Shown here in pieces: positions 15,412 to 23,501 of a DNA stretch of 64,000 nucleotides (the first letter of the stretch is position 1; every line of letters starts with the position of its first letter). A model generated the notes under the pieces. It did not search any database and had not been told where the DNA came from. It saw only the letters and a program-made list of their open reading frames with translations. Origin of the DNA: Kineococcus aurantiacus (GTDB lineage: Bacteria; Actinomycetota; Actinomycetes; Actinomycetales; Kineococcaceae); assembly GCF_013409345.1 (NCBI RefSeq), contig NZ_JACCBB010000001.1:4774001-4838000 (forward strand), read 5' to 3'. The translations under genes were made by a program, and so were the position numbers.

Positions 15412-16126
15412 GAGGCGCGAGCTGGGTCACCCGTGGCTCCTTGATCCCCATGAGGTGCGCGACGTCCCGGTTGGTGAGGCCGGCGTCTTGCAGGGCCACC
15501 GCCAGCCGTCGCCAGCGCCCGGAGAATTCCTCCTGACGTGCGGTGGCCTCGGCCACCTGACGCCGGACCGCCTCGACGCGAGCAGCCATCGCCTGCGGGT
15601 CCGGCGCGCCGTCCTCCAGTGCGCCGGTCACCGCGTCCAAGGGTGTGCCCGGGGGCGTGCCAGCGCCCGCGAGCGCCGGGGAGTCGGTGGGTGCGGTGTC
15701 GGCGGTGGCGCGGGCTACGAGCTTGTCGACGGCGGGGCGGGAGACGCCGAGGGCCTTGGCGGTCTCGGTGGAGCTCAGGCCGCCGCGGCGCAGGGACAGG
15801 GCCAGGTGGCGCCACTGGCTGCGGGCCTGGTCGAGGGCGGCTGTGGTGGCCTCGTTCTCTGTGCGGGCTGCGCTGACCTCGGCGTGCAGGTCGGGGGGCA
15901 GGGTGCCGGGGGCCAGGGCGGCGCCGTCGCCGCCGGTCTCGACGAGGGTCGTTCCGGTGAGGGCTTGGACCTCGTCGAGGTGCCCGACGTGGCCTAGGAC
16001 GTCGTCGCCGCGTAGCAGGCGCCAGTAGCGGTACTCGCGGTGCGCTAGCACAGGGGTAGTGGCGGGAGGGGTGGGAGAAGTGGATGTCGACGGAGTAGAC
16101 GAGGTGAGTCGTCGATTCGTGGTCAC
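15362..16126 (-). CDS. Protein with two helix-turn-helix motifs (putative DNA-binding)
   Basis: 254 residues from GTG 16126, chosen because GGGAGAA lies 7-8 bp upstream; a start at 16201 would add 25 atypical residues. After a Thr/Ser/Pro-rich N-terminus come a short conserved block (YRYWRLLRGDDVLGHVGHLDEVQALTG in pieces), a coiled-coil-like segment (ARTENEATTAALDQARSQWRHLALSLRRGGL) leading into HTH 1 (SSTETAKALGVSRPAVDKLVA) and, 100 residues later, a repeat of the same layout with HTH 2 (TNRDVAHLMGIKEPRVTQL). This internal duplication suggests binding to a paired DNA site. The role is unknown. Confidence 0.6.
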   Translation of the reverse strand: MTTNRRLTSSTPSTSTSPTPPATTPVLAHREYRYWRLLRGDDVLGHVGHLDEVQALTGTTLVETGGDGAALAPGTLPPDLHAEVSAARTENEATTAALDQARSQWRHLALSLRRGGLSSTETAKALGVSRPAVDKLVARATADTAPTDSPALAGAGTPPGTPLDAVTGALEDGAPDPQAMAARVEAVRRQVAEATARQEEFSGRWRRLAVALQDAGLTNRDVAHLMGIKEPRVTQLAPRDGRRSAPTPTTARSR

Positions 16127-16222
16127 TCTGGTTCTCCCGCTGAGATCGGCGGGGTTCGTCGCGGTAGCGATACCCCTCTTACACATCAGCATACGCACCA
16201 TTGCGATTTCACTCGTTGAGGC

Positions 16223-16516
16223 TCATGAGCGGGTCTTGCTGGAAGCACTGGCGCTTCCGAGGAGTGCTCGCCCCGTACCGACCAGGGCGCCGGCCGTCGC
16301 GACCGCTGCTGTGTTGAGCTCTCCGGCGGCAACGGCGAGGCCGATCACCGCACACGACAGCCCCGTCCCCGTCGCCAGCATCATCCAGGCCAGCCCACGC
16401 CCGAGCCGGTGGCCCATGGCGTGACGGCGCGGACGGTGAGCATCCAGCCGGTCGCCGTCGGCGTCCTGGAGGTGGTCGGCGGTGATGCGGTCACCGGTCT
16501 TCTCGTGCGATTCCAT
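16223..16516 (-). CDS. Small membrane protein
   Basis: 97 residues with two hydrophobic helices (AWMMLATGTGLSCAVIGLAVAAG and LNTAAVATAGALVGTGRALLG, about 43-65 and 67-87) after a His/Asp/Arg-rich soluble N-terminus. It is divergent from the Rep-like gene, with the 16-bp inverted repeat lying between them. The function is unknown. Confidence 0.5.
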   Translation of the reverse strand: MESHEKTGDRITADHLQDADGDRLDAHRPRRHAMGHRLGRGLAWMMLATGTGLSCAVIGLAVAAGELNTAAVATAGALVGTGRALLGSASASSKTRS

Positions 16517-16648
16517 CTCGTACCTCGCGTCTCCTCGTGCAGTCCCGTCGGTGCAGACGGCCGGATCGAAGATGCGATCCGTACCGGCACCTTGACGCGG
16601 GCTCAGCGCTAGCCGCTACGTGCACTGGAGCGGCCCTCGACGTACGCC

Positions 16649-16702
16649 GGAGCGGCCTATAGCATCGTTCCGCGTAGCGATAGCGCTGCTATAGGCCGCT
16701 CC
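16649..16702. promoter_or_regulatory. 16-bp perfect inverted repeat upstream of the Rep-like gene
   Basis: Arms GGAGCGGCCTATAGCA (16649-16664) and TGCTATAGGCCGCTCC (16687-16702) flank 22 bp that contain a further TAGCG/CGCTA symmetry; partial GGAGCGGCC and CCGCTCC words lie outside. It ends 31 bp before ATG 16734. It is suitable as an operator or replication-initiator binding site. TATAG-type words could form part of a promoter. Confidence 0.65.
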
Positions 16703-16733
16703 AACCGACGCCGCTCCAACGACGAGGTGACTG

Positions 16734-17867
16734 ATGAGTCCAGTCTTGACGGTGCGGCACGTAGGCGGTGAAGACCCTGAAGACCCGCATCGAGTGCGGC
16801 GAACGGCGTGGACCGAGGCGGCCGGCACGAAGCAGCGCGAGGCCCGGCGTGACCGGATCGACCAACTGGAGGACGCCCGACGCAAGACGGTGATCAACCG
16901 CGCCGTCCACCAGCTACGGCGCGAGCGTGAGCTGTCGGGTGACGGGGAGGTGATCTTGCGGTCAGGCTTCATCTGGGCCGACCTACCTGCCGAGGAGCTG
17001 GATGACGGGCCCGATCCGGAGCTATCGCCCAGCAGGAGCGAGCAGCACCCGGGACGGCTGGCCGAGCACGTCAAGGCCAACGTGCGCTCGCACCCGCCCT
17101 TGGCTCGCTTGGCCCACCGTGGGCTCTGGGCGCAGCGGCTGGAGTTGGTGGCGTTAGCCTTGGCCAGCTTCCGCAGTGAGCCCGGCATCGAGCCGGACCT
17201 GTCCGACATGGTCAACCACGGCTCGGGGTCCTGGTCGCACCTCCTTGCCGACCCCGCGATCAAAGACCCTGCACGACGACGGATGCTGCGGGCACTGGAG
17301 CGCCTGGACGCTGAGTACCTGGTGAACGTCAGTCGCCGGCGCGGTGATGGCCGGCCGCAGTGGCAGGACTGGACGCTGCTTGCCGAGGACGGTTCGGCGG
17401 TGCCCTACACCGCCCCTCAACCTGGACAGGGGCCCGGTGTCCCTGCCGAGTTCTGGACGAACGGCTGGGTCTACGTGCTGACCCCACCGGAGATCACCAG
17501 CTACTTCATGATCCGTCACCTCGCCTGGCGCTTCCCAGGCGTGCACGAAAGCACCGGTGTGGGCTGCGCGCCTAGGTTCCGCCGCACCTACGGGGTCACC
17601 AGCGACACCTACACCGCCTTGAACGAGCTGGTCGAGTTCGGGCTCATCGCCCAGACCTTCGATCCCCGCGACGTGGAGGACGAGGACTCCCCCCGGCACG
17701 TCTCCCGCTTCCAGTTGACGGACGACAAGTTGAAGGAGGCAGCTCACCCCGCTGCTGTGGAGTCGTTGCGCGCGATGGCTACTCCCCGGCGCCTGGCGCG
17801 CTACGCGGGCACCACTCTGGACGACCTATTCAAACCCGTGGACCAGGACGACAAGGAAAAAACATGA
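16734..17867 (+). CDS. Replication-initiator-like hypothetical protein
   Basis: 377 residues from ATG 16734. The N-terminal 130 residues are charged and helical (KTVINRAVHQLRRERELSGDGEVILRSGFIW). The C-terminal part resembles a winged helix: LTPPEITSYFMIRHLAWRFP, then RRTYGVTSDTYTALNELVEFGLIAQTF, as in plasmid replication initiators and some phage replication proteins. The preceding large inverted repeat supports an autoregulated or origin-binding protein, but the Rep assignment is an inference. It overlaps the next gene by ATGA (17864-17867), so the two are translationally coupled. Confidence 0.5.
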   Translation: MSPVLTVRHVGGEDPEDPHRVRRTAWTEAAGTKQREARRDRIDQLEDARRKTVINRAVHQLRRERELSGDGEVILRSGFIWADLPAEELDDGPDPELSPSRSEQHPGRLAEHVKANVRSHPPLARLAHRGLWAQRLELVALALASFRSEPGIEPDLSDMVNHGSGSWSHLLADPAIKDPARRRMLRALERLDAEYLVNVSRRRGDGRPQWQDWTLLAEDGSAVPYTAPQPGQGPGVPAEFWTNGWVYVLTPPEITSYFMIRHLAWRFPGVHESTGVGCAPRFRRTYGVTSDTYTALNELVEFGLIAQTFDPRDVEDEDSPRHVSRFQLTDDKLKEAAHPAAVESLRAMATPRRLARYAGTTLDDLFKPVDQDDKEKT

Positions 17868-18811
17868 GTGATCACGAGGCTCGGGTCGTTCGGAGACTCA
17901 ACGAGGAGTTCTTCTCGACGTCCCCCGCGGATCACTTTCGTCTCCGCGCATCAGTTCTCATGCAGTTCGGTGACGAATCGCTTCCCGCGGGGTCAGCGAC
18001 CGGGGACTTCACTCGTGACGTCTTGAACCGCCTCCCAGGCTCGTCTCTCGGGCAAGAGCCGGCCGACCCTGCTCAGCAGAAGGCAGCCCTGACCGTGGAG
18101 TCGTTCATGCTTGCCCACCACGCGGGCGAGTCGCTGCTGCGCCACTATCTTGCTCTGTTGGACACCCGTCAGGGTGGCTCCCCGTGGTTGGCCCTGTCGC
18201 AACTGCAAAGCGGTCCCCGCTTCAAGACCTGTCTGCAAGGCATCATCGAACCCTCTGGAGTTGACGACCTCCACGAAGGCATCGGCTTCTGTTTCCTCGG
18301 TGATCGGGCCGCGATCACTCAACAACTGGGCGTGGAACAAGTTTCTCGAACGGTGACATGGGTTGCGTCGTGGTTGAGGCACTTCGCCCACTTCTATCTC
18401 GACACATCCAACGGCTACAACTCCGCCAAACACGGGCTCAGCTCCCTGCCAGGTCACAAACTCGTCAGCTTCTCGTTCGCCGGGGACGCTGGCCCCGAGG
18501 ACGTCCCCCTCCTCAGAGGAGCGAGCCTGGAGACGCTGGAATACAAGGTCAGAGGCAAGGGCGCCGAGAAACAGCAGCACTGGTACCGGATGCTGCGCAC
18601 CGTGGACCCAGCCGGCCTGCTCGCCTTCGTCATCGTCGCGGCCGACCTGCTCGACGCACTGTGGACGATCGGGCGCACTCATCATCTGGGTGGTAGCTGC
18701 CCGATCCAGATGTTTGATGGCCCAACGCCAGCCGACGTTACGACCGGCCACGGAACGCACTGGGGTGCCCTGGAAGTTCCCATCTGGACTCTGCCGCAGG
18801 AGGACCGTTGA
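17864..18811 (+). CDS. Hypothetical protein coupled to the Rep-like gene
   Basis: 315 residues with an ATGA overlap to the upstream gene. It is helix-rich and soluble: LTVESFMLAHHAGESLLRHYLALLD, then VTWVASWLRHFAHFYLD and YNSAKHGLSSLPG, then DPAGLLAFVIVAADLLDALW. The H-rich helical core with E and H pairs recalls HEPN/CORD-like folds, but no R-x4-6-H is certain, so no function is given. It is probably part of the same mobile-element module. Confidence 0.6.
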   Translation: MSDHEARVVRRLNEEFFSTSPADHFRLRASVLMQFGDESLPAGSATGDFTRDVLNRLPGSSLGQEPADPAQQKAALTVESFMLAHHAGESLLRHYLALLDTRQGGSPWLALSQLQSGPRFKTCLQGIIEPSGVDDLHEGIGFCFLGDRAAITQQLGVEQVSRTVTWVASWLRHFAHFYLDTSNGYNSAKHGLSSLPGHKLVSFSFAGDAGPEDVPLLRGASLETLEYKVRGKGAEKQQHWYRMLRTVDPAGLLAFVIVAADLLDALWTIGRTHHLGGSCPIQMFDGPTPADVTTGHGTHWGALEVPIWTLPQEDR

Positions 18812-18829
18812 GGCTGAAGCGCGCTGGTA

Positions 18830-18855
18830 GTCGAGTGAGGTTTCGTCAGTAACCG
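18830..18855 (+). repeat. Solo IS-end-like sequence
   Basis: GAGTGAGGTTTCGTCAGTAA and the next bases resemble the terminal repeat at 8758 (shared AGTGAG and TCAGTAAC in register, differing in the middle). It sits between convergent genes. No mate was seen in the window. It is perhaps a remnant end of a related IS. Confidence 0.35.
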
Positions 18856-18874
18856 CCGGCGGCTACAGCAAGCC

Positions 18875-19636
18875 TCACTCAGCTCGTCGCAACTCCCACA
18901 GTTTCCATGCCTCCTCCATGAGTCTTCCCGGTGCACCGATGGTGTACGCCAACTGCTGGGACGGGTCCTCGTCCACGGGGAGCAGGTCCCAGTGCCACGA
19001 CATGCTGTGGGCGACACCGGAGGTGTACCGCCAAGAGGTCATGACACCGGCGGCAGGGTCTCCCTTGCCGATGTCAAGGAGGTGACTGACGGTCAGGAGC
19101 AAGGGCGTCTCGTCGATGCGCGTGCGCTCCTTGAAACCTTCAGCGACCAGCGCTCGTTTTGATGCGTCGATGAGTTGCCGCATTTCCCGGTCGGCCCGGA
19201 GATAGTCGTCAGGCCGTTCCGACGCTGGGAGAAGGTTGATGTCTGAGAGAACCTTCTCGGTGTTGCTCACTTCTGAGGTAAACAGTTTGAGTGACCGATG
19301 GCGCCGTTCCTGTGCCGAGTCAGGTTCGAGGAGATAGGCGGCCTTGGCTGCTCCCAGTAGGGCAGCCCGGGCAAGGACGGCGAAGGGCTTGGGGCGGACC
19401 TCGAGGTCGTTAGCGCGTGAGTATTCCGCGATGAACGCCAGGTGTTCGCACCCGCCGGCCATTGCACGCCATGCCAGCGTGCACGGCAGGTCACCGTTTG
19501 GCAGCGGCTGGTCGGTCAGGAGGGCGCCTCCTGGGCGTGGGGTGTTGTAGCCCAGTCGGGGAAGGGTGATCCGCTTGCGCCACTCCTGAAAGAGGTCAAG
19601 AAGGCGGTCGAGTTCCGCGAGGTCGTCCGGTCCCAT
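18875..19636 (-). CDS. Hypothetical protein
   Basis: 253 residues from ATG 19636 (MGPDDLAELDRLLDLFQEW); ATG 19666 is an alternative start. It is helix-rich with no signal peptide and contains conserved-looking aromatic/His patches: LAWRAMAGGCEHLAFIAEYS, then RYTSGVAHSMSWHWDLLPVDEDP. The C-terminal GVAHSMSWHW segment is reminiscent of a family of actinobacterial proteins of unknown function. It is convergent with the Rep-linked gene. Confidence 0.55.
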   Translation of the reverse strand: MGPDDLAELDRLLDLFQEWRKRITLPRLGYNTPRPGGALLTDQPLPNGDLPCTLAWRAMAGGCEHLAFIAEYSRANDLEVRPKPFAVLARAALLGAAKAAYLLEPDSAQERRHRSLKLFTSEVSNTEKVLSDINLLPASERPDDYLRADREMRQLIDASKRALVAEGFKERTRIDETPLLLTVSHLLDIGKGDPAAGVMTSWRYTSGVAHSMSWHWDLLPVDEDPSQQLAYTIGAPGRLMEEAWKLWELRRAE

Positions 19637-19740
19637 GACGTGAACACTACCAATCATTGGGCGCACCTACGAGACGCGCCGCCTTACAACCTTGCCGCCC
19701 CTGCGGATTCAGTGGCCGACGGACAGACAGTCCGGTTATG

Positions 19741-20979
19741 TTACGCCTGCCTGCGACGGTTCCCTTGATAGGCGCACGATCGAGAGCAGAATCGTCGTTC
19801 TCGTGCCCACGTCTGATCGCGAACCTCGAACTCCTCCCGGCAGTGCTCGCAAATCAGGGTCAGTCGGCCACCCTGCTTCGCTGTCTTCATGCACGCGCGG
19901 GAGCAGTATTTCTTGATTCGTGCCTCGCAGGCGCGAAGCAGTTGAGTTTTACCGCACTGTGGGCAGGTGTGCTCCATCCGGGGTTCGCGAGGCCGCCGGT
20001 TCAGGCGATCGGATCCCGGTGCCGGGTTCGGGTGGATGAAGTTGGCCGCTAGCCACTCGCCGGCTAGCGGCCAGGTCTCGCGTTTGCGGGCGTTGCAGCT
20101 GTGGCAGATGGGCCGCAGGTTTGCCAGGCAGTGCCAGCCGCCTTTGCTGATCGGCTTGACGTGGTCGGCTTCGGTGGCCTCGGCGATGCCGCACTTCCAG
20201 CACCGGCCTTCCCACAGGGAGAATCGTTCCTCCTGCTGCTGGGCGGTGAAGGGCAGGACCCGGCCACCGGGGCCAGCCTGGTAGCGGTAGCGCCGTCGCT
20301 GATACGCCTCCTTGGTCCCTTCGTACTTGAGCCGCGTGCAGTCCTTGCACCGCCCTGACAGCCCGTTGCGGTTGGCCTGTTCGTGATGGAAGTCTTCGGC
20401 CGCCTTCACCCGCTGGCACGCAGAGCAGTAGGCGCGTCGGTAGCCAGTGACCTCCGCCTCCTCGTGGAGCGCAGCACTCACCTCACAACGGTCAGAGCAG
20501 AACAACCGACCCATCCCAGCTTGAGGACGGTCCTGCCGGCGTCGGGCCGAGACGAGTCGAGCGCACCACCGGCACCGCCAGGCTGCCTGCATGCACGTCC
20601 GCGAACAGAACAGTCGCTTCTCGGCCTCGCTGGCCTTGCGGCTGAACCCGACGCCGCACTGTTGGCAGGTTACGGTGACACGCCGGTTGGCATCTCGGCA
20701 GGCCATCGAGCAGAACCGTCGGTCAGGATCAGCCGGGGGACGAGGTACCGGTGTCCCGCAGGTGTCGCAGGGTGCGACCGGGGCACGTCGCGCAAGGCCC
20801 TGGCAGGCCCGTGAGCAGAACTTCGCGGTTTCCGCTCGGTAGGCATCAACGGTGAAAGCAGTCGTGCATACCGCACAAGACAGGGAGACACGTCCGCGCC
20901 TTCTCCTCGTCACCGCAGGAGGACTGTCCTGGCTCTCCGCAGTAGGTTGGGCGATACCGTCGCCGTTGCTGTCGTCCAT
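19741..20979 (-). CDS. HNH endonuclease with multiple zinc-knuckle pairs
   Basis: 412 residues from ATG 20979. The HNH core is CWKCGIAEATEADHVKPISKGGWHCLANLRPICHSCNARK (about 282-320, quoted in full only as motif positions: C-x2-C, D-H, H, C-x2-C). Around it are about eight short Cys4 knuckles of the form C-x2-C ... F/Y-CS-x2-C (for example SCAVCTTAF with FCSRAC; CQQCGVGF with FCSRTC; CPQCGKTQL with YCSRAC; CEHCREEF with FCSRSC). HNH enzymes of this type nick or cut DNA; knuckles probably bind DNA. Such proteins are common in actinobacterial mobile elements and may be homing or defence nucleases. The function here is unproven. Confidence 0.8.
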   Translation of the reverse strand: MDDSNGDGIAQPTAESQDSPPAVTRRRRGRVSLSCAVCTTAFTVDAYRAETAKFCSRACQGLARRAPVAPCDTCGTPVPRPPADPDRRFCSMACRDANRRVTVTCQQCGVGFSRKASEAEKRLFCSRTCMQAAWRCRWCARLVSARRRQDRPQAGMGRLFCSDRCEVSAALHEEAEVTGYRRAYCSACQRVKAAEDFHHEQANRNGLSGRCKDCTRLKYEGTKEAYQRRRYRYQAGPGGRVLPFTAQQQEERFSLWEGRCWKCGIAEATEADHVKPISKGGWHCLANLRPICHSCNARKRETWPLAGEWLAANFIHPNPAPGSDRLNRRPREPRMEHTCPQCGKTQLLRACEARIKKYCSRACMKTAKQGGRLTLICEHCREEFEVRDQTWARERRFCSRSCAYQGNRRRQA

Positions 20980-21969
20980 CGTCACCTCGCACCTTGACCC
21001 TGTCACCGTTTAACGGGGGTCACTGTCGCAGTGGGGTCCGACACGATAGGAACTGTTCAGCTAATAGGGTGATGGGCGCAGGAACGGTTGCGCCAATCGA
21101 GTGATGGTCATCGAACTACTCTGCGACCACTCGTACCATCCCAGCCCGGCGTACAACCCGATCCGTGGACAGTACCTACCTCGGCCGTCGGTGAGGCCGG
21201 CTTCGCCGCGGCTGGTCAGATGAGCTGTAGACCGACTTCAAGCCCCGCACTTGAGCTGGAGGGCTCACTCGTTGTCAGAGACCCCATGCGTGGATTGATC
21301 GGCCACTTCATCTGGCAAACCTGTCACGCTCGCGGTCGACGCGACGGTTCTCCAGCATTCGGCGGTATTGCTGGGCGAAGGAGAACGGGCCGAGCACATG
21401 GTTACCGCAGCCAAGATGACGAACCCGATGAGGAAGGCGGCTTGACGTCAGTTCTGGACCTCGGCCCAGGTCGGGAAGCCGGACTCTCACCTGGACTAGA
21501 TGACGTTGAAGCCGATGACCCACACTGCGATACCGATACCGACGCCGCTGACGGCGGTGCTTCCGGCTAGCAGCCCAGGACGCGTGAGGTTGCGCTCGCG
21601 AGCGTCGGGAGGTCGTCGACCGGGGGTCGTGGATCGGGTCCCGTGGCCATGTGGCTGGCTGCGGTGACGGCAGGTGGGCCAGGAAGTCCTGGTAGCGCAC
21701 AGCGGTGGCCCGGGTCTTCAGGAGCGCCCGCCCTCCCTGGGGGGCAGCAGCTCCAGCAGGTGAGCCACCCTCAGCGGCCGGTGCGAGAGGCGCCCGACAG
21801 CGCTCCCCAACTGTAGATGTGTAACAGTGTTGAGTGGGTACAGTTGACGCCAGGGTGTTTGGGGTGTCTGCTGGTGGTGTCGCTAGACAGCGGCAACAGC
21901 AGTCCCGGCGCCGGCCCCAACTTCGCGGGCGCGGTCCGGCGCCGGGACCACCACAAAGGAGCATGTCTG
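20980..21969. other. 990-bp region without a confident gene
   Basis: No plausible complete gene. On the minus strand, two short hydrophobic frames (STAVSGVGIGIAVWVIGF at about 21500-21570, and AAFLIGFVILAAVTM just beyond in another frame) suggest a decayed small membrane-protein gene. The stretch before 21970 holds TTGACGCC at about 21845 and AAGGAG at 21956-21961, a plausible promoter and ribosome site for the next gene. Confidence 0.4.
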
Positions 21970-22767
21970 ATGCATCACCCCGATGCGAATGGGTCGGTCT
22001 TCGGTCCACGTCTGCTGCACACCACCGACGTCACCGACTGGTCCGAAGAGCTGCGGGCTCAGCTGCACAAGAGCGCCTTGAGTCTGGAGGCCCAGGCTCG
22101 TAGGCCGATGCTCACGTCCGAGGGGGAGGTCGAGTCCGAGACGACGGGCTGGACCCTCGAGGTCACACGCCAGCTGCTCACCGAGCTGGCGGTCGCAGGA
22201 GCCGGCATCCAGGTTCAGGTCATCAACCGCGCCATCGAGCAGGGCGGCTTCATCGCCCGGGCTGAGGTCTACGACCTGGCCGGCTACCCGGCCTCGCGGT
22301 CGCTGAAGGGCTTCACCCGCCCGGTCAACCGGATCGTCCGATCCTTCCGGGACAGCGGCGACCTGCCCGAGGACGCCGCGGACCTGCTCCAGCCGGTCTA
22401 CGACCCGACGGTGCGCTCCTACCAGCGCACGGCGGGGTTCATGGTGCCCCAGGAAGTCGTCGGCCTGCTCGCACCCGCGCCCGCAGTCGAGCCGGCACGG
22501 CTGACGACCACGGTCAAGGACCCCGCCGGCCGGCCGGTGTCCCGAGACATCGTCGACGCGGCGTTGTGGCGCAAGCTGGACGCGGAGAAGGCGGCCCAGC
22601 AGCACTCCGTTCGTCTGCGGATCCTCAGCGAGGCCGAGGCCCAGGTGGTGATGCAGCTGCTGGACGAGCTGTCGGGGGTCTATGCCGGCGAGCGCCTAGG
22701 CAACACGGCCCGGGAGCTGAGTGTGCGCCTGCACGAGCGACTGACTGACGACGGCACGTACAACTGA
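21970..22767 (+). CDS. Hypothetical protein of the mobile-element block
   Basis: 265 residues from ATG 21970, preceded by AAGGAG at 8 bp. It is soluble, with a helical N-terminus (TDWSEELRAQLHKSALSLEAQARRP), a compact middle (VINRAIEQGGFIARAEVYDLAGYP, SLKGFTRPVNRIVRSFRDSGDLPEDA) that may be a winged-helix or helix-turn-helix DNA-binding domain, and a C-terminal helix pair. It is followed by a strong terminator, so it is monocistronic. No family was recognised. Confidence 0.6.
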   Translation: MHHPDANGSVFGPRLLHTTDVTDWSEELRAQLHKSALSLEAQARRPMLTSEGEVESETTGWTLEVTRQLLTELAVAGAGIQVQVINRAIEQGGFIARAEVYDLAGYPASRSLKGFTRPVNRIVRSFRDSGDLPEDAADLLQPVYDPTVRSYQRTAGFMVPQEVVGLLAPAPAVEPARLTTTVKDPAGRPVSRDIVDAALWRKLDAEKAAQQHSVRLRILSEAEAQVVMQLLDELSGVYAGERLGNTARELSVRLHERLTDDGTYN

Positions 22768-22838
22768 GGAGGCGAGCAGCAGACCCCGCGCGCAAGGGGT
22801 GCCTGCGGTGAGCGGTCGTTGACGAAGCACTCCTGAAC

Positions 22839-22882
22839 GAAAGGGTGGGGCGCCGCCGGGCTGGCTGCGCCCCACCCTTTCG
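22839..22882 (+). terminator. Strong hairpin terminator
   Basis: 16-bp perfect arms CGAAAGGGTGGGGCGC / GCGCCCCACCCTTTCG with a 12-base loop, 72 bp after the 21970 gene. Confidence 0.8.
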
Positions 22883-23501
22883 CGTCGCGGGTGCAGGACG
22901 GCGGGACGTAGCGGGTCGGGCCGATCCCGCGGTGGTCTCCTGCCAGGTGCTGAGGTCCAGGCGGGCGGCCGCGCATGGGGCCTGGCGCCACGACGCCTCA
23001 GCCGAGGCAGTCGTTCCGGGCCGCCAGATGAGCCAACCCCGGACCGCCCCAGCGCCGTGCCCACGGCACCCATCAGCACCAGCGCCAAGACGCCGGCGAG
23101 GACCAGCCGGGCGGCGCCGCCCGCAGTGCTGACGCTGCTGCTGCCGAAACTCCGCCGGCCGTGGTGCGGATGAAGGCTGCCGGGGTATGTGTGAGGCGGC
23201 GTCACCGAACGGCCGTAGGAGATGACTCGCCCAGGCCCCGTCCTTTGAGGGGGCACGCCGCTCGGCGTGCCCCCTCGAAGGGGGGGCAGGGGCGAGAGGG
23301 GAGGCACCCATGTGGGTGACACCATCGCCGAAGTACTACGCAGCGTTACATGTTTAAGGCGTGAGACTTGTCACGGCGGTCACCCGATCGGTTGCTATCC
23401 GTGACGGTGCTGTGTGCGGCAGAGTCCACAGCTGTGAGTCACCCGAACTTCGAGGTTCGCGGGGCAGCGACCGGTTCGGGTGCGCGAGGGGGGAACACCT
23501 C
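22883..23501. other. Region upstream of RHS 1, no confident gene
   Basis: A minus-strand hydrophobic stretch (RLVLAGVLALVLMGAVGTAL, about 23050-23115) may be the relic of a small membrane gene, but the frame does not continue sensibly. A second hairpin lies at 23247-23276 (arms GAGGGGGCACGCC / GGCGTGCCCCCTC). The last 140 bp before 23502 presumably hold the RHS 1 promoter. Confidence 0.4.

Noticed and set aside
15311-15997. Plus-strand Gly-rich 228-codon frame
   Set aside because: It is antisense to the two-HTH protein, which has a ribosome site and recognisable helix-turn-helix text.
21088-21570. Plus-strand 160-codon frame upstream of the 21970 gene
   Set aside because: No ribosome site, odd composition, and the opposite strand has better (though broken) hydrophobic coding text.
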